Origin: Pyropia yezoensis | Taxonomy: Eukaryota; Rhodophyta; Bangiophyceae; Bangiales; Bangiaceae | Reading direction: 5' to 3' | Assembly: GCA_009829735.1 (NCBI GenBank) | Contig: CM020619.1 | Coordinates: 15,195,816 to 15,259,815 of the forward strand | DNA: 64,000 nt | Part shown: positions 29,563 to 40,874 of the stretch, in pieces | Layout of the letters: each line of letters opens with the position of its first letter | How positions within the stretch are numbered: the stretch's first letter is position 1 | Notes under the pieces: model-generated | What the model saw: only the letters and a program-made list of their open reading frames with translations | The model's database searches: none | What the model was told of the DNA's origin: nothing | Translations under genes and position numbers: made by a program

Positions 29563-32500
29563 AGGGGCTGGAGTGTCTGCATCGTCGACACCCCCCTCTC
29601 GGCGCGGCAGCCGTAGCGACCCGTCCGAGCAGAGGGGCATCGCGCCGGGGGCGGTGCGGTCGTCCACGCCGCCCGATCTGGTGCCGCTCGTCGCGGCGCA
29701 CAGGTGGGTCGACGCGCCCGCAGGGTCAGACGGTCAGAGTCACGTCCACGGCGGACAGCAAGGGCCACCCCAAGCGGCGGCGTCGACCACCACGGGCGCC
29801 CTACTTGGCCGACCTGTGCCCAGGTCAACAGATCGAGCGCCGAGGGCGCTCCCGCCGGCATCACCGGCAGTAGACGGGCCGGCGGGGGCGGCGCCGGCGT
29901 CGACCACGACTGGGTCAGGGGGGTGCGAACGGCGCACCAGCGATCAAGGGCTGTTGTCAAGAAGCCGAGGCGCTCCCAGCTGCCAAGCCGACGCGGCCGT
30001 CGTTGCCCACCCCGCCGACCACTCACCGCTGACTTCGCCGCCAGCGGGCCACGACTCCGTGCAGTCACTTTCGTTGGCTGCCACGCGGGACCCCGCGCCG
30101 ACGCTGCCTTCGTTCACGTCTTCCTTGGCCCGCCGTGACGGTCTGGCCGCTGGGGACGGTGCGTTCGAGCCGGGGAGTGGTAGCTTGACCAGTGACGGGG
30201 GCACCGCTGCGACATTGCCACACCTGCTTGCCGCATCATCTTTGGCGACGTCGGTGCTGCCCAAGCGCTTGGACGGAGGTGGTCCGACAGATATCACCCC
30301 TTCACCGCCATCCGAAACGAGCCTGGTGACCGCGGGTGCATCATCGACGAGCGCGACCGAGGCCACAGCTTGTGAGGCGCTTGCAGTCAGCAGCGCTCCA
30401 GCCCCACCCGAGCACGAACATTTGCCCATCTGCGTCGTTCCCGCTCCAGCTGTACGTGTTGTGCCGTCTGCTGTGGCCTCCCTTGCTGCGGCAGAGTCAT
30501 CGATCCGTGCATCGCTCGTGGGCCCTCATCGTGCACGTTCACGAGACCCTCCATCCGCGCTACCGCCTGTTGCGAGCGAGCGGATGGCAAGAAGCGGTGA
30601 GGAGGTAGCGGAAGATCTTCCTCAGACGACAGCAAGGAGCACCGCCAGCAGCAACAGCAGCAGTAGCAGTAGTCGCCGCTCCTCCCATAGCGCTACATCC
30701 GCTGCCTTGCCCGCCTCAAGTGCGCTGTCAGCGCAGGCAGCTCGCAGCGTCGGCGAAGATCGTAGTGGAACAGCCGCTGGAGCAGCATCTCGCTCGCGGT
30801 CCCGTCACTCCCGACGAGACTCCATCGACCACAGGCGTCGCAGCACTGACGACGTTGGCCCTGGGGGTGCTCCCAACCTCATGATGGATAGCACGCTGGG
30901 CCGTTCGTCGGCGGGTCGCGTGCCCTCGTCACGCGCGCACCCGACCCCTCAGGCGGCGCGTCCAGTGCAGATCACAAACACCGAGGCGGTGCACCATCGG
31001 CTTCGGGACGTGGCCTCCCAGACGCGGTTAATCCGTGACGAAGTCGACTTTGGCCGCTGGCTGAGTATTCTTGAGACCACCATTCGTGAGCGCCGCGTGG
31101 TCCGCGAAAGCGGGCTCGATCCAGACGGGGAGTTAGCGCACCGCTTGGAGCTTCTCCAGCAGCAGCGAAACACCCTCCAGTCGGGCCAAGCCATGACCGC
31201 CCGCAAGGTCGGGGTTCTTGTTGCCCGCGAGGCTGAGTGCGCCCGAGCCCAGGCGGCGGTCAATGCCCGTGCCGACGACCTGAACGGCCGCCTCGAGGCA
31301 GTGGAACGCCTGCAGGTGGAAGCGACCGAACGCCTGCGTTCCCTGGACGAACAGGAGGAAGCGCTTGCGGTGCGGCGGACTGCCGTGGAGCGCGAAACGG
31401 CCGAGTGGGAGCGCACCCGCTCGGGGCTGGTCGCCCGCGCGGATCACTACCGCTCCCTGCATTCCGAGGCCGAAATGGCCAACGAGCAGTTACGTGCGCA
31501 GGTGGCGGCGTTGCGCGCCGAGGCCGACGCCCAGGCGGCGCGACAGGAGTCGGCAGCTGGGGCGGCCAGGGCTTCGGCGGCGGCGTCGGCGGCGGCAGCG
31601 GCGGCGGCGGTGGCGTCCCGTGGTAAGGGAGGTGGTGGAAGCGGGGGGGGCAATCTCCACGGAGCTCCGGTGTATTCGACGGCGCCCGTCTCAGGGAGCG
31701 CGTATGGAGCACCACCCACCTACGGGGGTCCCCAGTCATATTCGGGGCCGCCGGCCTACTCTGCAGCCCCTGTATACTCCGCGCCGCCTGCCTACTCGGG
31801 CCCTCCGACGTACTCGACGGCCACCTATGCACCACCGCCTGTGCCGGCGGCGCCAGTGTCCTCGACGGCTGGCTTTGATGCCCATCCCCCGTACGGAGGG
31901 TATGCCGCTCCGCAAGACCGTGGCGTTGGAGTCCGCGGCAGCAGCGGCGGGGGCGCGTTGCCCTCTCAGGGCGGCGCGTACCATCCTTCCCCTCCCACAG
32001 GTGTAACTCATGACGCTGCGGCGGGGTATCATCCCCCCCATCCGCCCCCTGGCGGCCATGCGTACGGACCTGCGGCTGGCGCTCCCTCCTACGAGCAGCC
32101 CGGTGGTCAAATGGACAACCCCCCGGATTATGGCCGCCCCTATGGTGCCGTTTCGCCGCCGCGGTCCATGCCGCCGCCGCCCTCCACGGCAGCGATGCCG
32201 CGAGCAACTGATGGTGGGGGTGGGGGTTACTATGAAGGCGACATGCGCGGCGGCAGCGGTGGAGGCGGGCCAGCGCCGGACAATGCCGCTCGTGGGAACG
32301 CTGACATGCCAGCCGGTGGCACTTTTCGGGGTCGTCTACCATCGCCGACCTACGGAGCCCCGCCCCCCGGGCCGCCTTCTATGTCTCGGCCCGCCACCGA
32401 TGGGTATCAACAGGGCGTGTCGGCGGCTTCGGCGGGCCTTCCACCCCGTAGTCACGGCTTGTATGTACCCTCAGGACTGCCACCCGGTCCCCCACCGGCA

Positions 32501-32896
32501 TCGTCAGCGCCCCTATCGTCCACGACTACGGGCTCGGGGGCGGCGCCCTACCCAGCTCGCGACCGCCCATCGACACTTGGCGACGGCGTCGGTCGCGAGC
32601 CACCGCTCGCGTACGGTCGCGACGGCCGCGGGGGGTATGTAGGGTTCGGGGACGGTCGGGAGCGAGGGGACAGTGGTGGGGGAGGCGGCGACGGTGGTGG
32701 CGGCACCGGCGGCGGGGGGGGGGGAACACATGGCCGCACCGATGAGGATGGCCGCGGCGGTGGTGGAGTGCACGGCCTTTCCCGCAGGCTGGAAGGGGTG
32801 TCACTGAGTGGCGGCAGCGGCGGCAAGGAAGACGGCGGTGGCCTCGAGGCAGACCGCCGCCCGCTTAGTAGCCGCCGATCCCGCGCCGGGCCCTAG
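29219..32896 (+). CDS. Large coiled-coil protein with disordered ends, unknown function
   Basis: 1225 aa in one open frame. Residues 1 to about 580 are disordered (Ala, Ser, Pro; an Ala run near 105-121; SR/RS dipeptides near 520-545). Residues about 590-780 are a strong charged coiled coil (LETTIRERRVVRESG, LELLQQQRNTLQSG, RLRSLDEQEEALAVRR). After Ala/Gly runs, residues 815-880 are a Tyr-rich repeat built on YS.PPAYS, followed by Gly/Pro/Tyr-rich sequence to the end. The layout, a coiled-coil oligomeriser with a tyrosine-rich low-complexity tail, suits a scaffold or condensate-forming protein, but no family is recognised. The start is uncertain because a 5' intron may lie just upstream. Confidence 0.6.
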
Positions 32897-33756
32897 GGGG
32901 GGAGAGAGACAGAGGAGGGTTGGAATGGGAGATGGTATGCGAGAAGAGAAAGTAAAGCACTTTGCGTAGAGGCGGGAAGAGAGCCTGGCAAACGGTGGCG
33001 AGGGAGGCCGTGAGTGGCAAGGTTGACATCGAGAGGGCCCCGCGCTCGCGCGCCAGGGGCTCAGGCAAAGCGAAGGCGGTAGCATGGTGCCTGGCTGCAC
33101 GATTCGAGCAGGCTGTCGACCGCTTGACGGCCCCTTTGGGGGGAGAGGGGAACGTGGGGAGGGTCAGGGTGCAGCGCTGCCGAGCTCCCATGCGGCAGCC
33201 GTGAGGGCCTCGTGTGTCAAAGATATCGAGTCTACACGCCGGAGGGCAGACACCTGGCAACAAGAAGTGCACCGCACGCTCCTCACAAAAAGCTCTCCCC
33301 TCGTAACGCCCCCGAGCGTGCCAGCGCCCGACGCCACCACCTCCGCCCATGGCAGTCCACAAGCCGCCCACCGCTGACAAACCTGGGGCGGCATGCTGCG
33401 CGCTGCCGCGTCGACGGGGCCAAGGGCAGGAGCGGGGGGAGGGGCGGCTTCCCGCCCGCTCGCCACCGCCGCGTGGCCACCGCCATAGATAGGGGCGGGG
33501 GGGGAGCTCAGGCACGACAGGAGCAGCGCGACCCCCGTCCTGGGCCCCGCAAAAACAAAATCAGGAGGAACCAGTCGCTACCGCCACGCCGCACTCGCCG
33601 CCGTGCCTGCATCCAACAATGGTGGCCGCATCACCTTATCCCCGTCTCCCGCACAAACGCCAGCGTCTGTCAACGACCGTGTCAACGGGGTCGGCAGTGC
33701 CGACTTAGTTTACAACGGCAGCAGCGCCGGCATGGACGGACAGTGGAGCCGCCAAA
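32897..33756. other. Intergenic between convergent genes
   Basis: About 860 bases without a supported gene between the 3' ends of the coiled-coil and carrier genes. Only short shadow frames are present. Confidence 0.5.
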
Positions 33757-35685
33757 CTACGACTGCGGCGGCCCTTCATCCTCCTCCCCCAGCCCCATAA
33801 GGGCCTCGTAGACGACAAAAAAGATTCCCGAGTTAGCCGCCTCCCACGCCACCTTGCCACCAAAGCCCCGCGCGCCGCCAAAGAGGCCGCCCACCCCGCG
33901 GGTGGCCACCACAGACCGCCACCCAGCGGCAGCAGCGGCGGCACCCGCGCTACCGCCACCCCCGCCGGCAACGCCCGCCGAGGCGAGCGACGATGCGGCA
34001 AGGACGTCGAGCGGGGCGGTAACAGCGCCCACGAGGGCGCCCGTGAGCATGCCGAGGGCAGCCAGCTGGGGGGCGCCCAGCCCGCGCCCGCCACTGGGAC
34101 CACGACCGAAGTTACCGCCGTCGCTGCTGTCCTCGTTGCGACAGCGGCCATACGTAGTGGCGGCGCGGCAGAGCGCACCAAAGGTGGCAAACTCTAGCGT
34201 ATCAAAGGGGAGCGACCGCAGTAGCGTCGCACGGACGCCCGTGGCGTACCGCGCCGCGAGCGGCGCCGCGGGACGGGCGGCGGCGACCGCGGCAGCGGCC
34301 AATGCGGCAATGGCCGACACGGGGCCGCCGCCGCCACCGCGGCGGGCGGTGGCCCCGAGGGTGACGGAGCCAAGGAAGCCCGCCGCGGCGACGGGAGCGA
34401 CCGCCGACCGCACTACCGTCATCGTCGCGGCCGGGACTGCCAAGGCTGCAGACGCTGCCGCCGATGCCGACGCTGCCGCCGACACCGACGCTGCCGCCGA
34501 CGCCGACGCGGCCGCCGACGAAGACGCCGAGGCACCTCCCAGCCCGGCCTGCGCAACGCAGCAGCTCACGGCAAAGGGTGCGTACGCAAGCGCCGAGACG
34601 GACGTGGCCACCGCGCCTGAGAGGATGCCCCACGCGAGACCCCCCTCCTCCCCCCCCGTGGCGCCCTTCGCGGCGGCACCGGCGGCCGCGCCGTCTGCAG
34701 ACGATGCAGTTGCCCCCGGCCGCGCTCTCTCAACCGCGTGGTAGACGACCGTGAAGAGGGCGGCGGACGCGGCGGTGCCGGCGAGGCTGCCCCCAACTCC
34801 CCGGTAGAGCTCCCGGAGGGGTGGCAGCCGGCGGCACGCGGCGACGGCCGCCGAAGCGACCGAAGCGGCGGGGCCAGCCCCCATCCGGCCGACCGCCGCC
34901 GCGGGTGGGGGGAGGAGGGGAGCGGGGGCGATGGGGCGACCCGCTGACGTCAGACCCCCAATCGCCGCCAACTGCGACCGAACTTTGAGGGTCTCGAGGC
35001 CATAGAGGGCGAGGAGCGCCACCGACTCGGCGACAGCGCCCGCCGCGGCGTGGCGGGCGAGGCCAGGCACCCGGCCGGCCACGGCGGGGTGGGGGGATGA
35101 GAGGGGCGGCGGCGGCGCCCGCTGGGAGGCGGTGGAGGAGGAAGGCAACGGTCCCGCCGAAGCGGTGGCCGTCGACCGGTCGCGCCCGCCGGCGGGGCGA
35201 AAAAAAAGGGGGGACGCCCGCCGCGGGCGCCCCCCGCCACGTCTTGATGACGGCCCCGCGTCTGCCGGCACCGCCCCAGTCACGGGGGCACAGCCACGGC
35301 CGGTGGAGGGGGCAGCGGCCGCCGACGCCGCCACCACTACCGGCTCTGCTGTCGCCGCCGCCGCCGGTGCGGGCGCTGGCGCCGCGTCTGCCGCCGGTGC
35401 CGCCGTAGGCGGCGTGTCGGCAGGTGCGGCGCGGCCCCCCCACCGGCGCCCCCCCCACCGGCGGCCGGCGCGGAGGGTGACCGCCGCGACCGCCGCGGCG
35501 ACGGGCGCGACAGCCCGACCGGTGGGGGGGGGCAGGAACGGCAGTGCAGCTGGGCGGGGGTGGCGGCCGGCGGCGGCCGCGGGCACGTCGCCACTCCCCG
35601 CGCCCACGGGGGCCGCGGCCAGGGGGGGGAGCGGTGGGCGGGGCCGCCGGCTGGGCGTTGGTGGAGGGGGGGCGGGGAGGGCCAT
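33757..35685 (-). CDS. Mitochondrial carrier family transporter, SAM-carrier-like
   Basis: 642 aa from ATG 35685 (good context). The first ~200 residues are a Pro/Ala/Arg-rich extension, compatible with an organelle transit peptide. Three carrier repeats follow. Repeat 1: AESVALLALYGLETLKVRSQ and LYRGVGGSLAGTAASAALFTVVY. Repeat 2: a degenerate signature, then LLRSLPFDTLEFATFGAL. Repeat 3: GALVGAVTAPLDVLAASSLA and GGLFGGARGFGGKVAWEAANSGIFFVVYEAL. The blocks LYRG..GSLAG, RS.PFD..EF and the final FF.VYE resemble S-adenosylmethionine carriers of plastids and mitochondria. The first signature has Tyr for Pro, and repeat 3 lacks the Lys. The substrate is therefore only a suggestion. Ala/Ser repeats (about 34440-34530) are inserted in repeat 2. 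Confidence 0.75.
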   Translation of the reverse strand: MALPAPPPPTPSRRPRPPLPPLAAAPVGAGSGDVPAAAAGRHPRPAALPFLPPPTGRAVAPVAAAVAAVTLRAGRRWGGRRWGGRAAPADTPPTAAPAADAAPAPAPAAAATAEPVVVAASAAAAPSTGRGCAPVTGAVPADAGPSSRRGGGRPRRASPLFFRPAGGRDRSTATASAGPLPSSSTASQRAPPPPLSSPHPAVAGRVPGLARHAAAGAVAESVALLALYGLETLKVRSQLAAIGGLTSAGRPIAPAPLLPPPAAAVGRMGAGPAASVASAAVAACRRLPPLRELYRGVGGSLAGTAASAALFTVVYHAVERARPGATASSADGAAAGAAAKGATGGEEGGLAWGILSGAVATSVSALAYAPFAVSCCVAQAGLGGASASSSAAASASAAASVSAAASASAAASAALAVPAATMTVVRSAVAPVAAAGFLGSVTLGATARRGGGGGPVSAIAALAAAAVAAARPAAPLAARYATGVRATLLRSLPFDTLEFATFGALCRAATTYGRCRNEDSSDGGNFGRGPSGGRGLGAPQLAALGMLTGALVGAVTAPLDVLAASSLASAGVAGGGGGSAGAAAAAAGWRSVVATRGVGGLFGGARGFGGKVAWEAANSGIFFVVYEALMGLGEEDEGPPQS

Positions 35686-38254
35686 GCCGATGGGCGGGAG
35701 AGCACAAGGGGAATGGGAAAGGGAACGGGCAAACCGCGACCAGGGAAGGAAGGGCAAGACCGCTGACGAGGGAGGGGAAGGGGCGGTGTGGGGAGGGGGG
35801 GGGAGGGCAGATGCGAGCGCACGACCGAGGCGGGGAGGACTAGTCAGCAAGAGCAGGGAGGGGAAGGTGGCAGCCTGCCGTGAGGGTGGCAGCCTGCTGC
35901 GAGGGTGGCACGGGTAGCGGGGTGAAGCGGACGCGTCACGCCCTCTCGCTACGGCTAGGTGCCAGCCGCCGCAGCCGGCGGCCGCTCTCGCTGGCGTCCA
36001 CCGGTCCGGGGAGGTTGGTCACCGCGGGAGAAGCCGCTCCCGCCGTCGGTGTCGACGGTGGGGAGATGCGACCGCCTCCTCGCAGACCCCTGCAACCTGG
36101 GGAACGTATCTGCAGCGGGGGACCGCTAGGGGGCCACTTTAGCTCTGTTGACCCGCTGACCACCCGCAGCTTCGTGGAGGGTGAGCGGGCGCAGCTGTCA
36201 TCATGGCTTTCAGGTCTGGGGACCCGCTGAAGTCTCTCACGGTCCACAGCACAGTAAGAAAGTCTCGCCACGAGATTATTATAGACAATCGCCCGCGAGG
36301 TTTATTTCAGACACAGAAAATGTTTAGACAACATTCGTCGACTATTCATCACCCAATCACAGAGGACCGCACAGTTTGGACCACATTCGTTGAATATTCA
36401 TCACCCAATCACACGGCGCCGTTTGAGAACATGCGGCTGAGCGCTATTCATCCTTCATCAGTTGACCAATCAGCGCCCCTATTGGCGTCATACTGAGAGC
36501 GATTGTGAGCCACGAACTCTTCTTACGGCTGTCCACATCGTATAGAGCGTCGCAAATTAGACATTCATTGTATATACTTTCGTGATGTGGTGTTCCAATC
36601 CATGTACAGTACAGTACTTGTGTGAAGTGCCCGAGGGGAACCCCCTCTCGTGATCGGCTGGGATCAGGACAACGGCCGCTCCCACACCGAGAAGAAGGCC
36701 ACGACACGTGTCCGCCGACAAGGCGTGCCAGGTCACACGAGGCCACGCGCTCCCACTGGTCACGGCCGCTCGCGGGCGGCTGACTGCTCCCTTAACAGTC
36801 TGGCGAGCGGGCCCAAGCCGTAGTCATCCGATCTGATTGGCCACCTGCGAACGAGATATTTCCCACTTTTGCCGTCTCACCACGTCGCGCATGGGAGGCA
36901 TGAGATTTGGAGACAAGGCCCTGGCTTGCCTGGCGGGTGTGCCATCCCCCACGCCCCGACCACCTCGAGCGCCCTCCTCCCGCTCGGAGTAGCGAAGGAT
37001 GTGGGGCCTGGTCCGCTGGATGCCGCGTCCTCACCTGCTACCCCTTTTGGCCCAGAGCTCCTCTTGCGGCCAGCCCATCTTGCAGGTGTTCTTCCCCCCT
37101 CTCTCTCGACGCGGATCGTCGTTGCCACGCGACACCTGTCAGGGCCGTGGCGGTGTCCCACACCCCTCGGTGGTCCGCCGTGCGACGAGCCGCTCCAACC
37201 CAGCTTTGCCGCGCGCAGCCAGACACGGGCGTCGGTGCGCCAGGGGGACAGTTTGTGTGGGGGTCGTGGGGTGGTGTGGGGTGGTCAGGGGCGACCCCCG
37301 CAAGGACTGCCTCGCCATCAACTATTCTGCTGTCACGTCGCAGACTCTCTTGTCTTCGTGGCAAGTGTCTTGCAGGTGGAGGCAGTCACAGCCCACCCCG
37401 CCGGCGCGCGTGCACCTCGGTGTGCTCCGCGTGGGGGGGAGGAGCGGGAGGTTGGTGGCTCGGTCCCCTGCAGGCCACTCACACCCGCTGCCTAGAGCCC
37501 ATCGCGGGTGTGCCGCAGAGGCACCCGCGTCCCGCTATCACCCCCGACGGCGGTTGCGGCCACGCCGGTGGCTCTGCATCTCGTGCTCGCAGCCTGCCCC
37601 CCCCCGCCCCTCCCTCATCCTTTCTGTCGTCCCCGCCGGGCACAACGTCGGTCCTTGCCACTCTTGCCTGTTGGCAGCGCTGCCCACCGGTGACCCGGTG
37701 GAGCGCACAGCGCGGCCCGCCTTGTGCGGGCCTTTTACGCCGTTTCGGTGGCCGCTGCTGCGCGACTGTAGTCACTGGTCGCTATGGGACAGGTACGCGT
37801 GGGGGCTGGAGGGTTGAGCTGACCGGCCACCATGTCTGTGGCTCTTTGCTGTGTCTTGTTGCTGTGGTGGGCCTGGCATGCCCCACGCAAGGTGCCCTAC
37901 CTTTCATATGCCACGGAGCATACAAGCTAGTACAAAATTATTTGCTTGCTGTGCACGCGTACAGCTCTACGCGTAGGCTTTTTGCGGTCGTATGTCGGCG
38001 TTTAGCCGTAGACACCGCCTGCGCTGTGTACGCGTAGGTACAGTTTTTCGTGTGAGTGCTCTGCCGTCTGCGGTGCGCGTATGCCATACGTAGACGACCC
38101 GCTGACTCCATCGATATGCTATCTGCTTGCGCTTTTCGGCCTCCAATCCTAACTCTGCTTTGTTTGCTATCGTTGTGCGGTGCGTGCCCGACAGGCTTGG
38201 TCGGATGGGGGAGGTCCTGAAGAACGTACTGCTTCCTCCACACGGTGCGACGCC
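35686..38254. other. Long spacer between divergent carrier and RING genes
   Basis: 2.6 kb without a supported gene. Landmarks are a CCAAT-bearing direct repeat (36331-36472), TACAGTAC motifs (36605-36617) and two TACGCGTAGG copies (37968 and 38029) about 220 bases before the RING start. Frames across 36900-38040 have no recognisable domains. Confidence 0.5.
36331..36485. promoter_or_regulatory. Direct repeat with CCAAT boxes
   Basis: ACATTCGT.GA.TATTCATCACCCAATCACA occurs at 36331-36361 and 36383-36413. A third CCAAT (GACCAATCAGCG) lies near 36464 and an inverted one (ATTGG) near 36480. Clustered CCAAT boxes are NF-Y-type promoter elements. The nearest starts are the carrier (650 bases away, minus) and the RING gene (1.8 kb, plus). 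Confidence 0.5.
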
Positions 38255-39043
38255 ATGACGCGCGCCAAGGCCCCTCCCAGTCCCGAACCGTCTCGCTCCT
38301 CGATGGACCCGCCGTCGTTGCTTCTTCCCTCCTCATCGTTGCCGTCACCGACGGTACTGGGCAGTAGCGGCCCGCCATCGTCATCAGCTGCGGTCGCCGC
38401 TGTAGCTGGACGCTATCGTCGCCCCCGGCGGGCTCCCCGTGAGCGGGAGCGTGAACGTGAGCGGGAGCGGGAGCGCGACCGAGAGCGTGGACGTGAGCGC
38501 GACTGGGAACGTGGGCGGGAGCGCGACGTGCGGGAGCTTGCGCGAGAGCGGGAACGGGAATGGGAGCTGGCGCGCTTCCTTCTCGGCCCGGGGGGCCCTC
38601 CGCCAGCCCTCACTGGCCTGTACCACCGTCGGTCCCTGTCGCCTGGTCCGGCGTCTCCCCCTACGCCATTTTCACCCGCGCCTTTGGAGCTGGGCTGGGG
38701 AGCCGACCGGCCGCGCACCCCCGCGTCCGTGTCGTCGTCTTCGCTCTCGTCAGCTGGTTCGGCTGTTTCGTCTGCCTCCCTGGCCTTTGACACGCTGCCG
38801 ACGGTGGCGTACTCTCCCGAGAGGATGCGTTGGGGCGGCCCCGGCGGGGAAGGGGAGGAGTGTGTGACATGCCTTGAACCATTCGGAGAGGCAGAGGGCA
38901 CCAAGGTGTGGCTGGCCTGTGGTCACGGATTTCATGGGAACTGCGTCCGTGCTTGGGCTCATGTCAGCGACCGGTGTCCGGTGTGTTCGGACCTGGCGGT
39001 GGTGGTGGTCGCGGCGGGTGAACAAGAGGATGGGGGTAGGTGA
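38255..39043 (+). CDS. RING-H2 finger protein with Arg/Glu-rich region
   Basis: 262 aa from ATG 38255 (GCCATG). After a Ser/Pro-rich N-terminus comes a long RE/RD-rich stretch (about residues 65-105; RERERERERERDRERGRERD), probably a single charged helix or a nucleic-acid-binding region. A Ser/Pro-rich spacer follows. The RING-H2 at about 202-247 is complete: ECVTC, ACGHGFHGNC, RCPVC (C-x2-C, C-x-H-x2-H-x2-C, C-x2-C). RING-H2 proteins of this kind act as E3 ubiquitin ligases; no transmembrane segment or substrate domain is seen. The open frame begins earlier at a GTG, so an upstream exon is possible. Confidence 0.8.
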   Translation: MTRAKAPPSPEPSRSSMDPPSLLLPSSSLPSPTVLGSSGPPSSSAAVAAVAGRYRRPRRAPRERERERERERERDRERGRERDWERGRERDVRELAREREREWELARFLLGPGGPPPALTGLYHRRSLSPGPASPPTPFSPAPLELGWGADRPRTPASVSSSSLSSAGSAVSSASLAFDTLPTVAYSPERMRWGGPGGEGEECVTCLEPFGEAEGTKVWLACGHGFHGNCVRAWAHVSDRCPVCSDLAVVVVAAGEQEDGGR

Positions 39044-40115
39044 TGCATCACCTGAATGGTGCGCGCCCGGAGGGCGGTGCACGCACACGCGCACTACGTG
39101 GACGCAGGCGGACGGGCGCGATGTCCCTGTTAGCAGCGGCATCTGGCGGTTGGCTAGTTTTGGGCCACGCGTCGCGCGCTAGCGCGCGCACAGTCGATAG
39201 GAACATCGCCTGGCCTGTTCTCGCTGTATTCTATTTTATATTTTTGGTGTGCGGTTGACTGGTGTAACGTGCGTCGTCGAGGCTCGGCGGTTGTTGACTT
39301 GTGTGACGTGCGTCGTCGGTTCCCGGTGGATGCTGGCCAAGCGCACTGTGTCACCGTACGGTTGCTGCGGACAGCGGCACCGGTGTCCCCCGAACGCTGC
39401 GACGAGGACGGCGACCGGCGGCGCGTTGGTGCACGCAGGCACGGCATTTTGGTGCCCAAGTGGTTATTTTTGCTTCTCACCCCATGACTGCGTGAGGTCA
39501 CGTCTGCCTGCTTGACTTGTTTTCCTGTGTTTGTTGGCGAATATGTAGAACAGTATTGTACAGTGCCGTCATCTTGATAGTGCGCCAGCGGTTGGTTATT
39601 GGATTTTGATCCTATAGTATACACTGCTATGCACCGGCATCGGGGTCGCTAGTGTCACACCAGGGAGAGGACGAGACCGCGATATTACAGAAGAGGGTGG
39701 CCACCGCGCACCCAGACTGGCCAAGAGCACACAATTCTCATCCCGGCGCATGCGTCTCGGCCCTGACCGCGGCGGCGGCGAGACAGAATTGGAACCACGC
39801 AGAGATGGTCGTCCTTAAGGCCCACACCAAGCACGGTGGGCGTAGCCATGCCACAACAGAACTCACCACGCATGGCAAGCATGGGGCGCCCCCCGTGGGC
39901 CGCCAAGCTGGCGCAAGGTACGGGGGACCCACCCGCTTCGTGCTCACACCATGCACAGCATGATAGGTCTGTTAGCACTAAGCCTGTGCCTTCCCATCGG
40001 CACCCGCGCGTCAATTCATCCGCACTGCCGCCATCGCCGAGCTCGTCATGGCGAGTGCCTCAGCTGAGTCAGTCCCCCTTGCCCATCGGCCCCGCCGGCC
40101 CTCCTCCTCCTTCGC
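39044..40115. other. Intergenic
   Basis: About 1.07 kb without a supported gene. A 27-base sequence starting GTTGACT is repeated at 39254-39280 and 39293-39319 (period 39). The segment from 39490 to 39640 is less GC-rich. Confidence 0.5.
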
Positions 40116-40406
40116 CTACTTGGTTGCATGCATCGCCGCGGCCGCCTCGGCCCGCGCTTTCGCCAGCTTCTTGCCGTCTAGCCTCAGCAGAAGCGCCAGA
40201 TCCCCCTTGGCCCCACCCGCCGCCGCCTTGCGCGCCCGCGCCGTGCGCTTGGACACCCGCCGGGAGAGGGCGGTCGCGACGGCAGCAACCGCAGCCGCGG
40301 CGGCGGTAGACGGGGTGGGGTCCCGCGACGACTGGGCCGACCGCGCCCGAAGCTGGCGGGTGAGACGCCGGGCAGCAGAGGAGGAAAGGGATCGCCGGGG
40401 GGCCAT
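40116..40406 (-). CDS. Small basic protein, hypothetical
   Basis: 96 aa from ATG 40406; an in-frame ATG at 40514 would add 36 residues. The sequence is short, very basic and mostly helical: MAPRRSLSSSAARRLTRQLR, then an Ala-rich stretch, SRRVSKRTARARKAA and DGKKLAKARAEAAAAMHATK. The regular Lys/Arg spacing and a defined end before a less biased region make it more gene-like than the neighbouring frames. A nucleolar or ribosome-biogenesis role would suit the composition, but no family is recognised. It lies in the same orientation as the capping enzyme gene, about 470 bases downstream of it. A CCAAT on the plus strand near 40533 is in the upstream region. Confidence 0.35.
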   Translation of the reverse strand: MAPRRSLSSSAARRLTRQLRARSAQSSRDPTPSTAAAAAVAAVATALSRRVSKRTARARKAAAGGAKGDLALLLRLDGKKLAKARAEAAAAMHATK

Positions 40407-40874
40407 GCGTGCGACGGCAACAAAAAAGGGCGATGGGACAAGGGAAGCGGCAGGGGTAGAACAGATGAGGTTGGGCGTCGCAGCTGATGGCCAGGGCGCA
40501 GAATGCGGGTACATGCCGTCGCATGGGACACGCAGAAGCGAACCAATAGAGCGTGCGACGGTCGGGAGGACGGAGTGAAAGCCAGTGTTCGGATGCTGCT
40601 CGACGCAACGCGTCAGTAAATCAGAAAATCATTGCTCACAAGTATTCAAAACCTCCAGATGCATTCCTGTTAACCACGACGGACGATGCCGTGGCCGCCC
40701 GTCCAATCGTCCTTAACCCGCCGGTGCACAATCAAACCGTAGCCCATGTTGTCGCTCGTCACCGGCCTGTGCCGCAGCAAAACCGCGGCCGAAAGAGAGA
40801 GGAAAAGTACGCGTTCTTATCTCCTTGTGATGTTGGGCAGGGCCTCGCTCGTCGCTGAGCCCGTCCCGCCCGGG
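40407..40874. other. Intergenic between the capping-enzyme gene and the small basic ORF
   Basis: About 470 bases holding the putative 3' UTR of the capping enzyme and the upstream region of the small basic ORF. No gene is seen. Confidence 0.4.

Noticed and set aside
28335..29873. 512-codon plus frame overlapping the coiled-coil gene start
   Set aside because: Different frame from the better-supported 29219 ORF; Pro/Arg-rich without motifs.
36907..38037. Plus-strand frame of 376 codons
   Set aside because: No conserved motifs; overlapped by other frames of similar length; looks compositional.
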